Positions 54,866 through 64,000 of a DNA stretch of 64,000 nucleotides are shown here, piece after piece. Position 1 is the first letter of the stretch, and each line of letters opens with the position of its first letter. The position numbers and the translations under genes are program-made. The notes beneath the pieces are model-generated. The model searched no databases. It saw only the letters and a list, made by a program, of their open reading frames with translations, and had not been told where the DNA came from. Source of the stretch: Apodospora peruviana (taxonomy: Eukaryota > Ascomycota > Sordariomycetes > Sordariales > Lasiosphaeriaceae); NCBI GenBank assembly GCA_033439685.1, contig JAUEDM010000001.1, positions 2,108,001-2,172,000 on the forward strand. Direction: 5' to 3'.

Positions 54866-56271
54866 GGTGAGTGATACCGCTGTACGGAATACTGTCCGTT
54901 ACGTCCGTGGGCCGGCTTGTCTGGGGTTTGGATATATGAGGGCCGCTGATGGACTTTCAAGAAGACGAGTCAGGCTTTGCCTATTGAATGGACCGGGAGT
55001 TATCACAGGGAGACTAATAAGGCACCTGATAGTGTGTAAGTGAATCGTGTGTTTGGTGGTGTCTGCCATGCTACCTGTTGCTCTGTTTGTTGAAATCCGG
55101 GTGGGGTTGGCGGGGTAAATTTCTCCATAGGCAAACACCCGACGGTCGTGACTTTTATCGAGGCAGTTAGTTGCTGCTGGCCAGCTGCCGCATTTTTGCA
55201 TCTCTTCGTCCTCAGCGAAGGCAGACACCTGATGTAAGGTACCTATGTGCATCTTGTCTATCTGAGATCACCTACTGTAAAGACTTAGACTACAAGTACC
55301 TGTGTATTTCGTCAGGCTGAGGTTATTCGACATGTGCTGTATAAATATCCAGCTTTGAGATGGTTACCTTACCTATATGGGACCAATGGTGACTCTCAAC
55401 TGTTCAAGTCCGAGACAGAATTGGTATATCCGTGATTCGAAGGCCAATACATTACGGACTTGGACCCGGAGGTTATCCCAACGTCTCCAGCCATACGCAG
55501 GTGGCGATACGAACAACCCAGAATATTCTATCCGTATTTCCCACAGATCTCAACCAATGTGACAGTACGTGCCGTATCTTCACCTGTTATGACCAGAACC
55601 TTATCCCGAGACCACAGATTATCCAAAGAGTCAAATCTAGAAATTACTTCCAGGACTCTTCAGAATCAGTTCAGTGCGAGAATGTTCAGATGAAGTCTTC
55701 TTGCCGTTGAGGACCTCCCTCGTGGCTGCTGACAAGGCGCAACTGATTCCATTGGCTTCCGAAGCCTGTAGGTCTTGATTGCTATGCAGGGCTGGGCGGG
55801 GGTCAACGGCTAGCCGATTCTGGAGGTCGTGGGGACCTTGGCGGTCCAGGCACGGCTAACCCGCAACAAGCCCTGCCTAAAACCCGCTGTTGAGGGGCGA
55901 CTTTGTCTTGAACTGGACACGTCGCAGCACAGCATGTCACTCGCCTGCCGCCCGTAAATATTTCAATAAGGCTGACCTCTGCACCCATCACCAACTTCAA
56001 AGTGCTGCTGAAGTCGAATTTCACTCGCTTCTACCGGATTCTTGTCAACGAAAGTTGATTTATTCCAATTCTAGTCCCATGGTCTCTCCATAGCTTCAGT
56101 GATTTCCTTGGTTGGAAAATATCCAAGAGCTCTTTTTAAAGTTTAATTTTCGGGCTCCAGGTGTTCCCTCGCGTTTTCTGGGCGAAGCGCATCTCGGAAC
56201 TATCGACATAACCACCCTTCCCTCACGACACCCCACCGCAAACGCAAACTCGGGCCTTATTAGTCGCGAAC
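54866..56271. promoter_or_regulatory. Divergent intergenic region TBCA / SERCA
   Basis: 1.4 kb spacer between divergent genes. It contains TACGGAATA (54883-54891, 18 bp upstream of the TBCA start) and GGTACCTA near 55238. The SERCA leader from about 56160 is CT-rich. No additional gene is supported. Confidence 0.4.
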
Positions 56272-59200
56272 ATGGAGAATGCCTTTGAAAAGCTGACCGA
56301 TGAGGTTCTTAACACCTTTGGCGTGAACCCGGCGACAGGCCTGACTGATTCGCAAGTTGCCAGCCTTCGTGCCAAGCACGGGAAGAATTGTATGTTCGAT
56401 GCTTCCCTGTCCATTCTCTAGTCTCTTGCGCCTTGGTCAACACCCGCTGACTGTAGGCTCCGTCTAGCAATTCCTGATGAACCGCCAACACCCTTGTGGG
56501 AGCTCATCCTGGAGCAATTCAAGGACCAGCTCGTCCTCATCCTTCTTGGTTCCGCTGCCATCTCCTTCGTCCTTGCGCTCTTCGAGGACGAAGGCGGCTG
56601 GAGCGCCTTCATCGATCCCGCTGTCATCTTGACCATCCTCATCCTCAATGCCGTTGTTGGAGTTTCCCAGGAGAGCAGCGCCGAGAAGGCGATCGCGGCG
56701 CTTCAAGAATACTCCGCCAACGAGGCAAACGTTTTGCGCAATGGGCATATCTCGCGAGTCAAGGCTGAGGAACTGGTACCGGGCGATATTGTTGATATCG
56801 CTGTTGGTGCTCGTATCCCTGCCGACTGCCGACTGGTTTCGATCGAGAGCAACAGCTTCGCAGTTGATCAGGCCATCCTGACGGGAGAGAGCGAGAGCGT
56901 GGGAAAGGACTGTCGCGCGGTGGTTGGTGACGAGAAAGCAGTCTTGCAGGATCAGGTCAACATGCTCTTCTCTGGTACCACTGTCGTCACTGGCCGTGCC
57001 AAGGCTGTTGTGGTCTTGACTGGCTCCAACACCGCGATTGGAGATATCCACGAAAGCATCACAGCCCAGATCTCCGAACCAACTCCTTTGAAGCAGAAGC
57101 TCAACGACTTTGGTGACAGGCTCGCAAAGGTCATCACCGTGATCTGTGTTCTCGTCTGGCTTATCAATGTTCCCAACTTCAAGGACCCCAGCCACGGAAA
57201 CTGGACCAAGGGCGCCATCTACTATCTCAAGATTGCTGTCTCACTCGGTGTTGCCGCTATTCCCGAGGGTCTTGCCGTCGTTATTACAACCTGCCTGGCT
57301 CTGGGAACTCGAAAGATGGCAGCCAAGAATGCAGTGGTCAGAAGCTTGCCGTCTGTCGAGACGCTGGGAAGCTGCAGTGTTATTTGCTCTGACAAGACAG
57401 GCACCCTGACCACTAATCAGATGAGTGTGAACAAGATCGTTTACTTCAACAGCGATGGCTCGGACCTTGAAGAGCTAGAAGTGGAGGGAACCACATTTGA
57501 ACCGAAGGGCAACATCAAGTTCCAGGGCAAAGTGGTTTCTGACCTAGTTCAGAAGTCCGCAACCGTTGTCCAGATCGCCGAGGTCGCCGCTCTTTGCAAT
57601 GACGCCAAGCTCGATTACCATCCTCACACAGGCACTTTCTCCAATGTCGGCGAGGCTACTGAGGGCGCGTTGCGCGTTATGGCAGAGAAGATTGGACCGT
57701 GTGCCCCGGATAATTGCCATCCCCAGGACCGAGTACACTATGCCAGCTCGTGGTACGAGAAGAAGTACACTCGTCTTGCCACCTACGAATTCTCCCGTGA
57801 CCGCAAGAGCATGTCCGTCCTCGTGCAGAATGGCAAGCAACAAAAACTACTCGTCAAGGGTGCTCCCGAGTCACTCATCGAACGCTGTACCCACACATTG
57901 CTCGGGCCTAATGGAAAGAAAGTCCCACTGGATCGCAAACTGTCTGAACTTCTCATGACGGAGGTTACTGATTACGGTAACCGTGGTCTTCGAGTCATTG
58001 CCCTGGCGAGTGTTGATGACGTCGGCGCTCACCCCCTTCTCCATACCGCCAAATCCACTTCGGAGTATGCCTCGTTGGAGCAGAATCTCACGCTTCTTGG
58101 ACTAGTCGGCATGCTTGACCCTCCCCGGCCGGAGGTTCCTGCCTCTATTCAAAAGTGCAAGGATGCCGGTATTCGGGTTATTGTGATCACGGGCGATAAC
58201 CGAAACACAGCAGAGAGTATCTGCCGCAAGATTGGTGTGTTTGGCCAAGAGGAGGATCTCACTGGCAAGAGCTTTACTGGTCGCGAATTTGACAATCTCA
58301 GCCCTGGCGAGCAGCTCGAGGCGGCAAAGAACGCGTCTTTGTTTTCACGAGTTGAGCCTTCTCACAAGGCAAAGCTCGTTGACCTGCTTCAGTCTCTGGG
58401 AGAAGTTGTCGCCATGACGGGTGACGGCGTCAACGATGCTCCTGCTCTCAAGAAAGCTGATATCGGTGTTGCCATGGGCTCGGGCACCGACGTGTCCAAG
58501 CTTGCCGCCGACATGGTTCTTGCTGATGATAACTTTGCCACCATCGAGGTCGCGATCGAGGAAGGACGCTCCATCTACGAGAACACCCAGCAGTTCATCC
58601 GCTACCTCATCTCGTCCAACATTGGCGAAGTTGTGTCCATCTTCTTGACAGCCGCCCTGGGTATGCCCGAAGCCTTGATCCCCGTCCAGCTCCTCTGGGT
58701 TAATTTAGTCACCGATGGTCTGCCCGCAACCGCGTTGTCTTTCAACCCTCCTGATCACGATATCATGCGTCGGCAACCGAGAAAGCGTGACGAGCCTCTC
58801 ATCGGTGGATGGCTGTTCTTCCGCTATCTTGTCATCGGAACGTATGTCGGCCTCGCCACCGTTGCCGGGTATGCCTGGTGGTTCATGTTCTACTCGGATG
58901 GTCCCCAGATCAGCTTCTATCAGCTTTCTCACTTCCACCGATGCTCCGCTGAATTCCCCGAAATTGGCTGCCAGATGTTCAGCAATGACATGGCCAAGGC
59001 CGGGTCGACCATGTCACTTTCGATCTTGGTCACCATCGAGATGTTTAACGCTATGAACGCTCTGTCGTCAAGCGAGTCGCTCCTGACTCTCCCAGTTTGG
59101 GACAACATGATGCTTGTATATGCAATAACCCTCTCCATGGCTCTGCATTTTGCGCTTCTGTATACTCCTGTTCTGCAGACTCTGTTCTCGATCCTGCCTC

Positions 59201-59411
59201 TCAACTGGGCCGAGTGGAAAGCGGTCATTATCATCAGTGCCCCTGTTATGTAAGTTCATGCCTCCTTTTTGGTCTTATAGCATGATGTAGGGAACTATAG
59301 CTAACGATATGCGACCACAGACTTATCGACGAGTTGCTCAAGCTCGCAGAACGGACGTTCTTCATCCAGAGCACGTCGAGTATTGTTTCAAAGGGAAAGA
59401 AGCAACAGTAG
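56272..59411 (+). CDS. SERCA-type Ca2+-transporting P-type ATPase
   Basis: Three exons: 56272-56389, 56468-59249 and 59321-59411, giving 996 residues. It pumps cytosolic Ca2+ into the ER using ATP (P2A type, NCA-1-like). Motifs: actuator TGES (ILTGESESV), M4 IPEGLAVVITT, phosphorylation DKTGT with D348 (CSDKTGTLTTNQ), nucleotide-binding KGAPESLIERC, TGD (VIVITGDNRNTAESIC), hinge MTGDGVNDAPALKKADIG, M5 SSNIGEVVSIF and M6 LWVNLVTDGLPATAL, which carry the acidic and amide Ca2+ ligands for both sites. The length and two-site layout match SERCA rather than the Golgi PMR1 type, which lacks one site. The last residues GKKQQ fit the dilysine KKXX ER-retrieval pattern. Introns: GTATGT...CTAG, GTAAGT...ACAG. 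Exon 1 supplies the N-terminal helix (ENAFEKLTDEVLNTFGV). Confidence 0.96.
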
Positions 59412-59901
59412 GGAGGACAACAGAGGGCTTGTTGGTAACTATCAGGTGTTTGCCTGCCAGCTATAATCTATACATCTTAGATAGACTCGTTTGTACAGCA
59501 GTAGATTATGTACAGCTTGGCCATGATGCCATTTAAATAAAATAAATATGCATTGGAACGAACACCTGCCGTTCAACTGACTAAGACACGGCGATCAATC
59601 ATCAGAAAGTTGTTGATGAGTCACTCAGTCGCTGTTTTGACTTTGTTGGAGAGTTGGAAAGTGGGAGGACATTGTGATACGTGACGAGACCGCTATTGTT
59701 GATGAATGACGCGATGTCTTTCATTTGTTCGTTGAAAAATGATATGCATACTGTTACAAAGCTTCCTCGTTTGAGAATCTATGGGGGATACCGAGAAAAT
59801 CGTTTGTGCGCGTTGGTGGCTCTCTTCTACCAAACAAACAATAACAGGCTCTCGATATGACTCCCATCCCGATTCTCTCCCAAAACCACTTAACCGCCAG
59901 T
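59412..59901. other. Convergent intergenic region
   Basis: 3' flanks of SERCA and PUP3. An AAATAAAATAAA stretch near 59535 may serve as the polyadenylation signal of the SERCA gene. No gene supported. Confidence 0.45.
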
Positions 59902-60823
59902 TTAGTCTTGCCGTCCCTTCAATAGCCTCTTGGTCACCTTGTCCTTCTCGATGATGTACACGTGCGCACCCCAACCAGATAGAGCGTCTCGGTCTACGGC
60001 GTTCAGGAGGGACTGTGAAATCGTCTCGAACAGCTGGTCCGGTGTCTGTGGGTAGAAGCTCCAGTTAGTAAAACGTTGAAAACACGGCACCACTGTATAT
60101 TAATAATGATATACCGGCGTTTGTTTGGGAGTGGGAAACAACAAGAATGATTGCAACAATCCAAGCAGATGTTCTACAAGTCACACACGCCACGAATGAA
60201 AGAACATACCATATCAGGTTCCCACAAGCTCTCGCACATGCCAAACAGCTGGTCGGTGGCGGTACCGCTGACGATAAAGTCCTTTGCGAAGTCGATGCAG
60301 CCGATGCTGTCGAAGCCGCAGATGAAGGGCTCGCCGGTCTTGGGGTCGAGCCCCGCGACGACGGGCCCGACAAAGTAAGGGCCGAAGCGCTTCTCGTACA
60401 GGGTGCTACTGACCAGGTTCGCGAAGGTCCGGGGCGCGATGTCGCGCTCCTCGCGCAGGCGGTACATGTTGACCTTGTACCTGAACAGATCCGATACGGT
60501 CGACACGTCGGTCGCGAGCCCGGTGAGGCCGAGGAAGACGTCGCCGTACTGGAAGATCTTGGGGAAGTTGTTGGAAACTGTCAGGGCCTGAAGGCCGAGG
60601 CGCAGGTCGCAGGCGATGGCAACGCAGTCCTTGCCGACCATTGCGACGCAGGCGCCACCATCTATCCGGGAGAGTTAGTATTGGTTGTCGTAGAAACGAA
60701 TATCGGGGTGGAAGGACGTTGTTGGTGTACTTATTGCGAAGATTCCTGACTGTTGAAGTTGAAGTGGGTTAGTATACAGCTGTCTATATGCGATTGGGGT
60801 GGTTTAGGAGAGGGCCGTACCAT
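59902..60823 (-). CDS. PUP3: 20S proteasome subunit beta-3
   Basis: Four coding exons: 60823-60821, 60749-60731, 60661-60210 and 60045-59902, giving 205 residues, the same as yeast PUP3. This is a non-catalytic beta subunit of the 20S core. The N-terminus (MSGIFAINGGACVAMVGKDC) has Gly where active beta subunits have Thr1, and no propeptide. Family motifs follow: VAIACDLRLGLQALTVSNNF, VFLGLTGLATDVSTVSDLFR, YKVNMYRLREERDIAPRTFA, VVAGLDPKTGEPFICGFDSI and ATDQLFGMCESLWEPDM. The first coding exon is the ATG alone, preceded by an ACACAC repeat and followed by a 71-nt intron (GTACGG, TACTAAC branch, ACAG). Exon 2 is 19 nt. Phases match throughout. The gene is divergent from the UBX adaptor gene. 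Confidence 0.95.
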
Positions 60824-61760
60824 TGTGTGTGTGTGTTGCCCGCCGGTGATGATTCAGTCGGAATGGCGAGCTCGAGTGTCAAGATGCACTGCTAAAATAA
60901 GGTGCAGTTCCGCCGGCCGTGATGTTCGTTCGTTGGGGTTGTGGTGGGTGTTGGGTATCTGATCGGGGTGTTGGGTCGGTTTGTTGGCTGGAGCCAGAGG
61001 TTGTCGTCGAGAGAGCTCCCGTGTCGCTATCAGCCTCGAATGGTTCAAGCTCCCCCAGTTCCAGGTAGAAAAGCCCAGGCAGCCCAGCGCTGAGTGGCCC
61101 ATCCATCCACTCACACTGCAAGGCAACACGCAGCTGGCGCGGCCCGGCTGGCGAAAGTGCGTGTCCACCGACCGGGGTGCCTGGGTCTGCCGAAGTGCAC
61201 GGGCTACAGCGCTAAGAAGAACCGGGCACAGCGTTCTCTGGGGAAGCTTCCATGCCCCTCGTTGATAATCAACGCCGTTACGTACCTATCGTTGACTGTT
61301 GCGCACCTGTCGTCGTGGAAGCTCTCAGAAACATTCCAACATACCTAAAGGTAAAGTACGTGCTTGCCTGCGTTTTCGCGACCACTGCTGGAAGCAAACT
61401 ATATACGAGAAGCCATCCTACTTCCCACGGACCGCCCTTACAGACATACCTTAGCTATCCAGAGCTATTTCTTGTCCGTCTTATTCTTTGAACAACCCTA
61501 GACACGTCTTGGCGACCTGCCTTGATAGCGAGGTGACTTCTCAAGATACCTACGTACAGATCAACTTCCTGGCTGCCTCTCCGTCTCAGAAAGCACCAGG
61601 AATCCGAACAACATCGAAACGTACTTTAAAGGACGCCCATCAAAACCGATCTTATTACTGCTGTGCCGACCGCAACCCCGCCTTCATCCCGCCTTCTGCC
61701 TGCTCAACGTCAACTCCTTCTGAGACGAAACCCCTCTCGCAAGCCCACATTGTACTCAAG
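60824..61760. promoter_or_regulatory. Divergent intergenic region PUP3 / UBX adaptor
   Basis: 937 bp with both promoters. A (GT)n run abuts the PUP3 ATG (60824-60836). I did not find an exact RPN4-type element (GGTGGCAAA). No other gene is supported. Confidence 0.4.
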
Positions 61761-63381
61761 ATGGCAGCCCATGTTGAGGTTGTTAGTACGGATTTGAGAC
61801 GGGTCAAGATCAAGGTTACGCCTGGCACATACCTAGTCGATGTTCTCGGGGAAGCTTGCAAGAAGTTGAACTTGAACGATGACAACTACCAGTTCAAGTA
61901 AGCGCACCCCATCCTTGGACTACTCAACGTCAACCACTCCCAGTTAATCAAATCAAAGGCACAAGCAAAAGATCGTCGACCTCTCCGGCCCTTTTCGCAC
62001 CTCAGGTCTTAGTCCCGGTGCCAAGTTGGAGCTCGTACGAAAATCAACCAGTCCATCTGTTATTAATATTGCCCTAGATGTCAACGGCCGGCGACTCACG
62101 AAGAAACTACCTAACGACATGACATTATGGCAGGTAATGCGACAATTTGAGACTGGAGAAAAAGACGTGAACATTACAGGGCGCGCATCCCCAAAGATTA
62201 CCGACGGATCTCAGAGTGGCAGCGGGCAGCTGTACTATGAAGCGCCCGTGTTCAACATAATGGGAAGGGACTATACTGCCTTGGAGGATTTACAAAAGAC
62301 ACTATCCCAGTGCGGAGTCAACTCTGGAAGCATCGCGTTGCGAGTCTCCTTCCTCAGCACGGACAAGAGCCTTTACGATGCTATGAACGAGATTGGGCAG
62401 TATTTGGATGGAGTTGAACCGAGGCAGACGAAACCAAATGACAGTGGGGTGGCATCCCAATCAGCTGGTGCAATGACTGCACCAACTGTGGCAGCTGCGC
62501 CGGCCGCAGAAGAGGCGAAAAGAGAGGATGCTCCTATTCAGGAGGCTACGGATGCGGGCGCTACGGTATCGGCAACTGATAAAGCTGATACACCGAACAC
62601 TGCACCGCCGGCAGAGTCTAACGAGGTTGGCGATCTTATGGATATCGACCAGCCTCCATCTACGACGACTCCTGCCGATGGCCATCTCCAACTGACCAGT
62701 GTCTTCTCAGCACCAACGTCTTCCACTCCTGCTGCCACCCGGGTTCGGGTAGAGGACTCTGTCTATGAGCCCACGATCGCGCACGCGCAGCTCCGCCAAC
62801 AGCAGCTGCTTGCGCGCGCGCAGAACACGCGTCTCAAATCGGATGAGGAACTGGCCGCCGAGGCAGCTCAGGAAGCCGAGAAACTCGCAAAGATCACCAA
62901 AGTCGAGGTGAAGGTGCGGTTCCCCGACCAGACCTCGGCGCAGTGGGATATTCACCCGGCCAACACCGGCGCCACTCTCTACGCGGCCATCCGCGACATC
63001 ATGCTCTACCCGAGTCAGCCCTTCAAGCTGGTCATGTCGGTGACCAAGATCACGATCCAGGAGAGAAGCGACAAGCGGCTGGTTGCGGATTACCGGCTCA
63101 AGGGCCGTGAGCTCTTGAACCTGGTCTGGGAAGACGCTGCGTCGGAAGAAGCACGCAAGGCGCCGTTCCTCAAGAGCAGCGTTGCGAGCAGGGCGCAGGC
63201 GATTGTTGTTCCTGATGTCCCAGAGTCGGTTCCGAATATCGATGAGTCCTCTGCTGCTGGTAGTGCTGCTGCTGCCTCCTCGTCCAAGCCGGTAAAATCT
63301 GATAAGAGCGGTTCGCATATGGATTCGGAAGCGCTGAAGAAGAAACTGGGTAAGTTTCTCAAGCTGCCTGGTAAGAAATGA
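61761..63381 (+). CDS. UBX4: TUG/ASPSCR1-type UBX-domain adaptor of p97/Cdc48 (Ubx4-like)
   Basis: Two exons: 61761-61897 and 61959-63381, giving 519 residues. UBX4/TUG proteins bind and remodel the AAA-ATPase Cdc48/p97. The N-terminal ubiquitin-like TUG domain covers about residues 4-75 (VEVVSTDLRRVKIKVTPGTY ... KHKQKIVDLSGPFRTSGLSP), followed by a second ubiquitin-like segment (NIALDVNGRRLTKKLPNDMT) and the conserved LEDLQKTLSQCGVNSGSIAL. A disordered Ala/Pro/Glu-rich linker leads to the UBX domain (about 360-430: VEVKVRFPDQTSAQWDIHPA, ATLYAAIRDIMLYPSQPFKL, LKGRELLNLVW). The tail is Ser/Lys-rich and ends in KKKLGKFLKLPGKK. The intron has GTAAGC and a CAAAG acceptor; the K-H-K-Q-K junction keeps frame. 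Confidence 0.92.
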
Positions 63382-63932
63382 GTCTGATTTCGTTATCTCG
63401 GCGCTCGCAAGGAAGCTTCGCTCGTTTTTGGTCGAATGCAGTTAGTTCCGTTAGGAGCTTTTCTGTCTTTGTTTTCGCACATAGTGCATCGTTGGGCGCA
63501 GGAGACGTGATTTGTTGTTTGTTGTTTGTTGTGTTTCGGTGATAACGGGTGACTTGGAGCACCGTAAGGCGTTTGGGACCAAAGGAATGGGGCTCGTTGC
63601 TCACGGTGGAATAAATATCTGTCAAATCCAGTATATGACAGCGAAGATTCAATTTTGAGGGTCATGTGGAAACGATTATTTTGGAAGTGTGAATTGATTC
63701 AGCGTCATTGCCAGTGAGATAGATGCGGCACGATCTCGCAGCACGTTATGTGTGCCCGATAATCCTATCTGTCTGGCGTTTTCCCATACCCGTCCTAATA
63801 TAAAAAGCCGCAAGGATATCTTATCCCAAATGTGAACCACGCCGAACCGAATGTGCAAAAGAAGATCACGAAGACCAGACCCGTTTTCTCACACATTCAC
63901 ACGCTCCAGACCCATCACGATTGCACCAGAAA
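63382..63932. other. Intergenic between UBX adaptor and the last gene
   Basis: 3' flank of the UBX gene and promoter of the next plus-strand gene. It includes a short tandem TTGTTTG repeat at about 63511-63531. No other gene is supported. Confidence 0.45.
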
Positions 63933-64000
63933 ATGAGCAAATTAGTGACCAGCGCGACGAGACTCAGCGATCACACGCTGGAGCTCATCAACCTTCGCCT
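63933..64000 (+). CDS. Start of an unidentified gene (cut by the window edge)
   Basis: ATG at 63933-63935 opens a frame of 22 full codons to the edge (MSKLVTSATRLSDHTLELIN and on), after a pyrimidine/CA-rich leader typical of fungal 5' UTRs. The residues look like an amphipathic helix. Too little is visible to name a family. Confidence 0.45.
   Translation, partial: MSKLVTSATRLSDHTLELINLR

Noticed and set aside
60147..60749. 200-codon plus-strand frame opposite PUP3
   Set aside because: Antisense to the main proteasome exon; composition is complementary and there is no independent support.

Overview
The window is a stretch of a filamentous ascomycete (Pezizomycotina) nuclear genome, most likely a Sordariomycete. 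The evidence is protein-coding genes split by short introns (mostly 55-100 nt) with GT...AG borders and CTAAC-like branch sites, intergenic spacers of 0.5-3 kb, balanced GC content, and recognisable fungal orthologues on both strands. I find no plasmid, phage, CRISPR or bacterial features, no rRNA and no convincing tRNA.

Layout. 1-9.5 kb: a spindle-pole-body coiled-coil gene (PPC89-like, running off the left edge), the oligosaccharyltransferase subunit SWP1, a secreted or ER glutaminyl cyclase-like M28 protein, and an ethanolamine/cholinephosphotransferase. 10.8-20.4 kb: a small cysteine-rich GPI-anchored-type surface protein, a 3.2 kb gene-poor spacer, a Gre2/DFR-like reductase, the PX protein YPT35, the exon-junction factor PYM, and complex III subunit QCR9. 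21.4-31.8 kb: the giant N-end-rule ubiquitin ligase UBR1 and a SulP sulfate permease with a STAS domain. 31.8-36.8 kb: a gene-poor accessory-looking segment with a long permease upstream region, two copies of a 44-bp repeat, and between them an unrecognised membrane-protein reading frame that appears frame-disrupted. 36.9-42.4 kb: the mitotic-exit GAP BUB2 and a PAQR/IZH-type receptor. 43.5-54.9 kb: THOC5, CSTF2, prohibitin-2, NEDD8, Elongin-A, THOC7 and tubulin cofactor A. 56.3-64 kb: a SERCA Ca2+-ATPase, proteasome beta-3 (PUP3), a TUG/UBX4-type p97 adaptor, and the first codons of one more gene.

Functional themes. Most genes are conserved housekeeping genes. Two loose groupings stand out. 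One is ubiquitin-related: UBR1, NEDD8, Elongin-A (a cullin adaptor elsewhere), PUP3 and the UBX adaptor. The other is nuclear mRNA biogenesis: PYM, THOC5, THOC7, CSTF2 and Elongin-A, with the THOC5/THOC7 partners only about 8 kb apart. These are neighbourhoods, not operons.

The exon structures below were assembled by hand from splice signals, reading-frame continuity and resemblance to the families. They fit in phase throughout, except for the doubtful SWP1 intron-1 acceptor and the disrupted gene at 34.6-35.4 kb. I did not find a clear undescribed system. The best leads are the repeat-flanked disrupted gene, ATG-only coding exons in QCR9 and PUP3, a GC-AG intron, and a long NEDD8 precursor tail.
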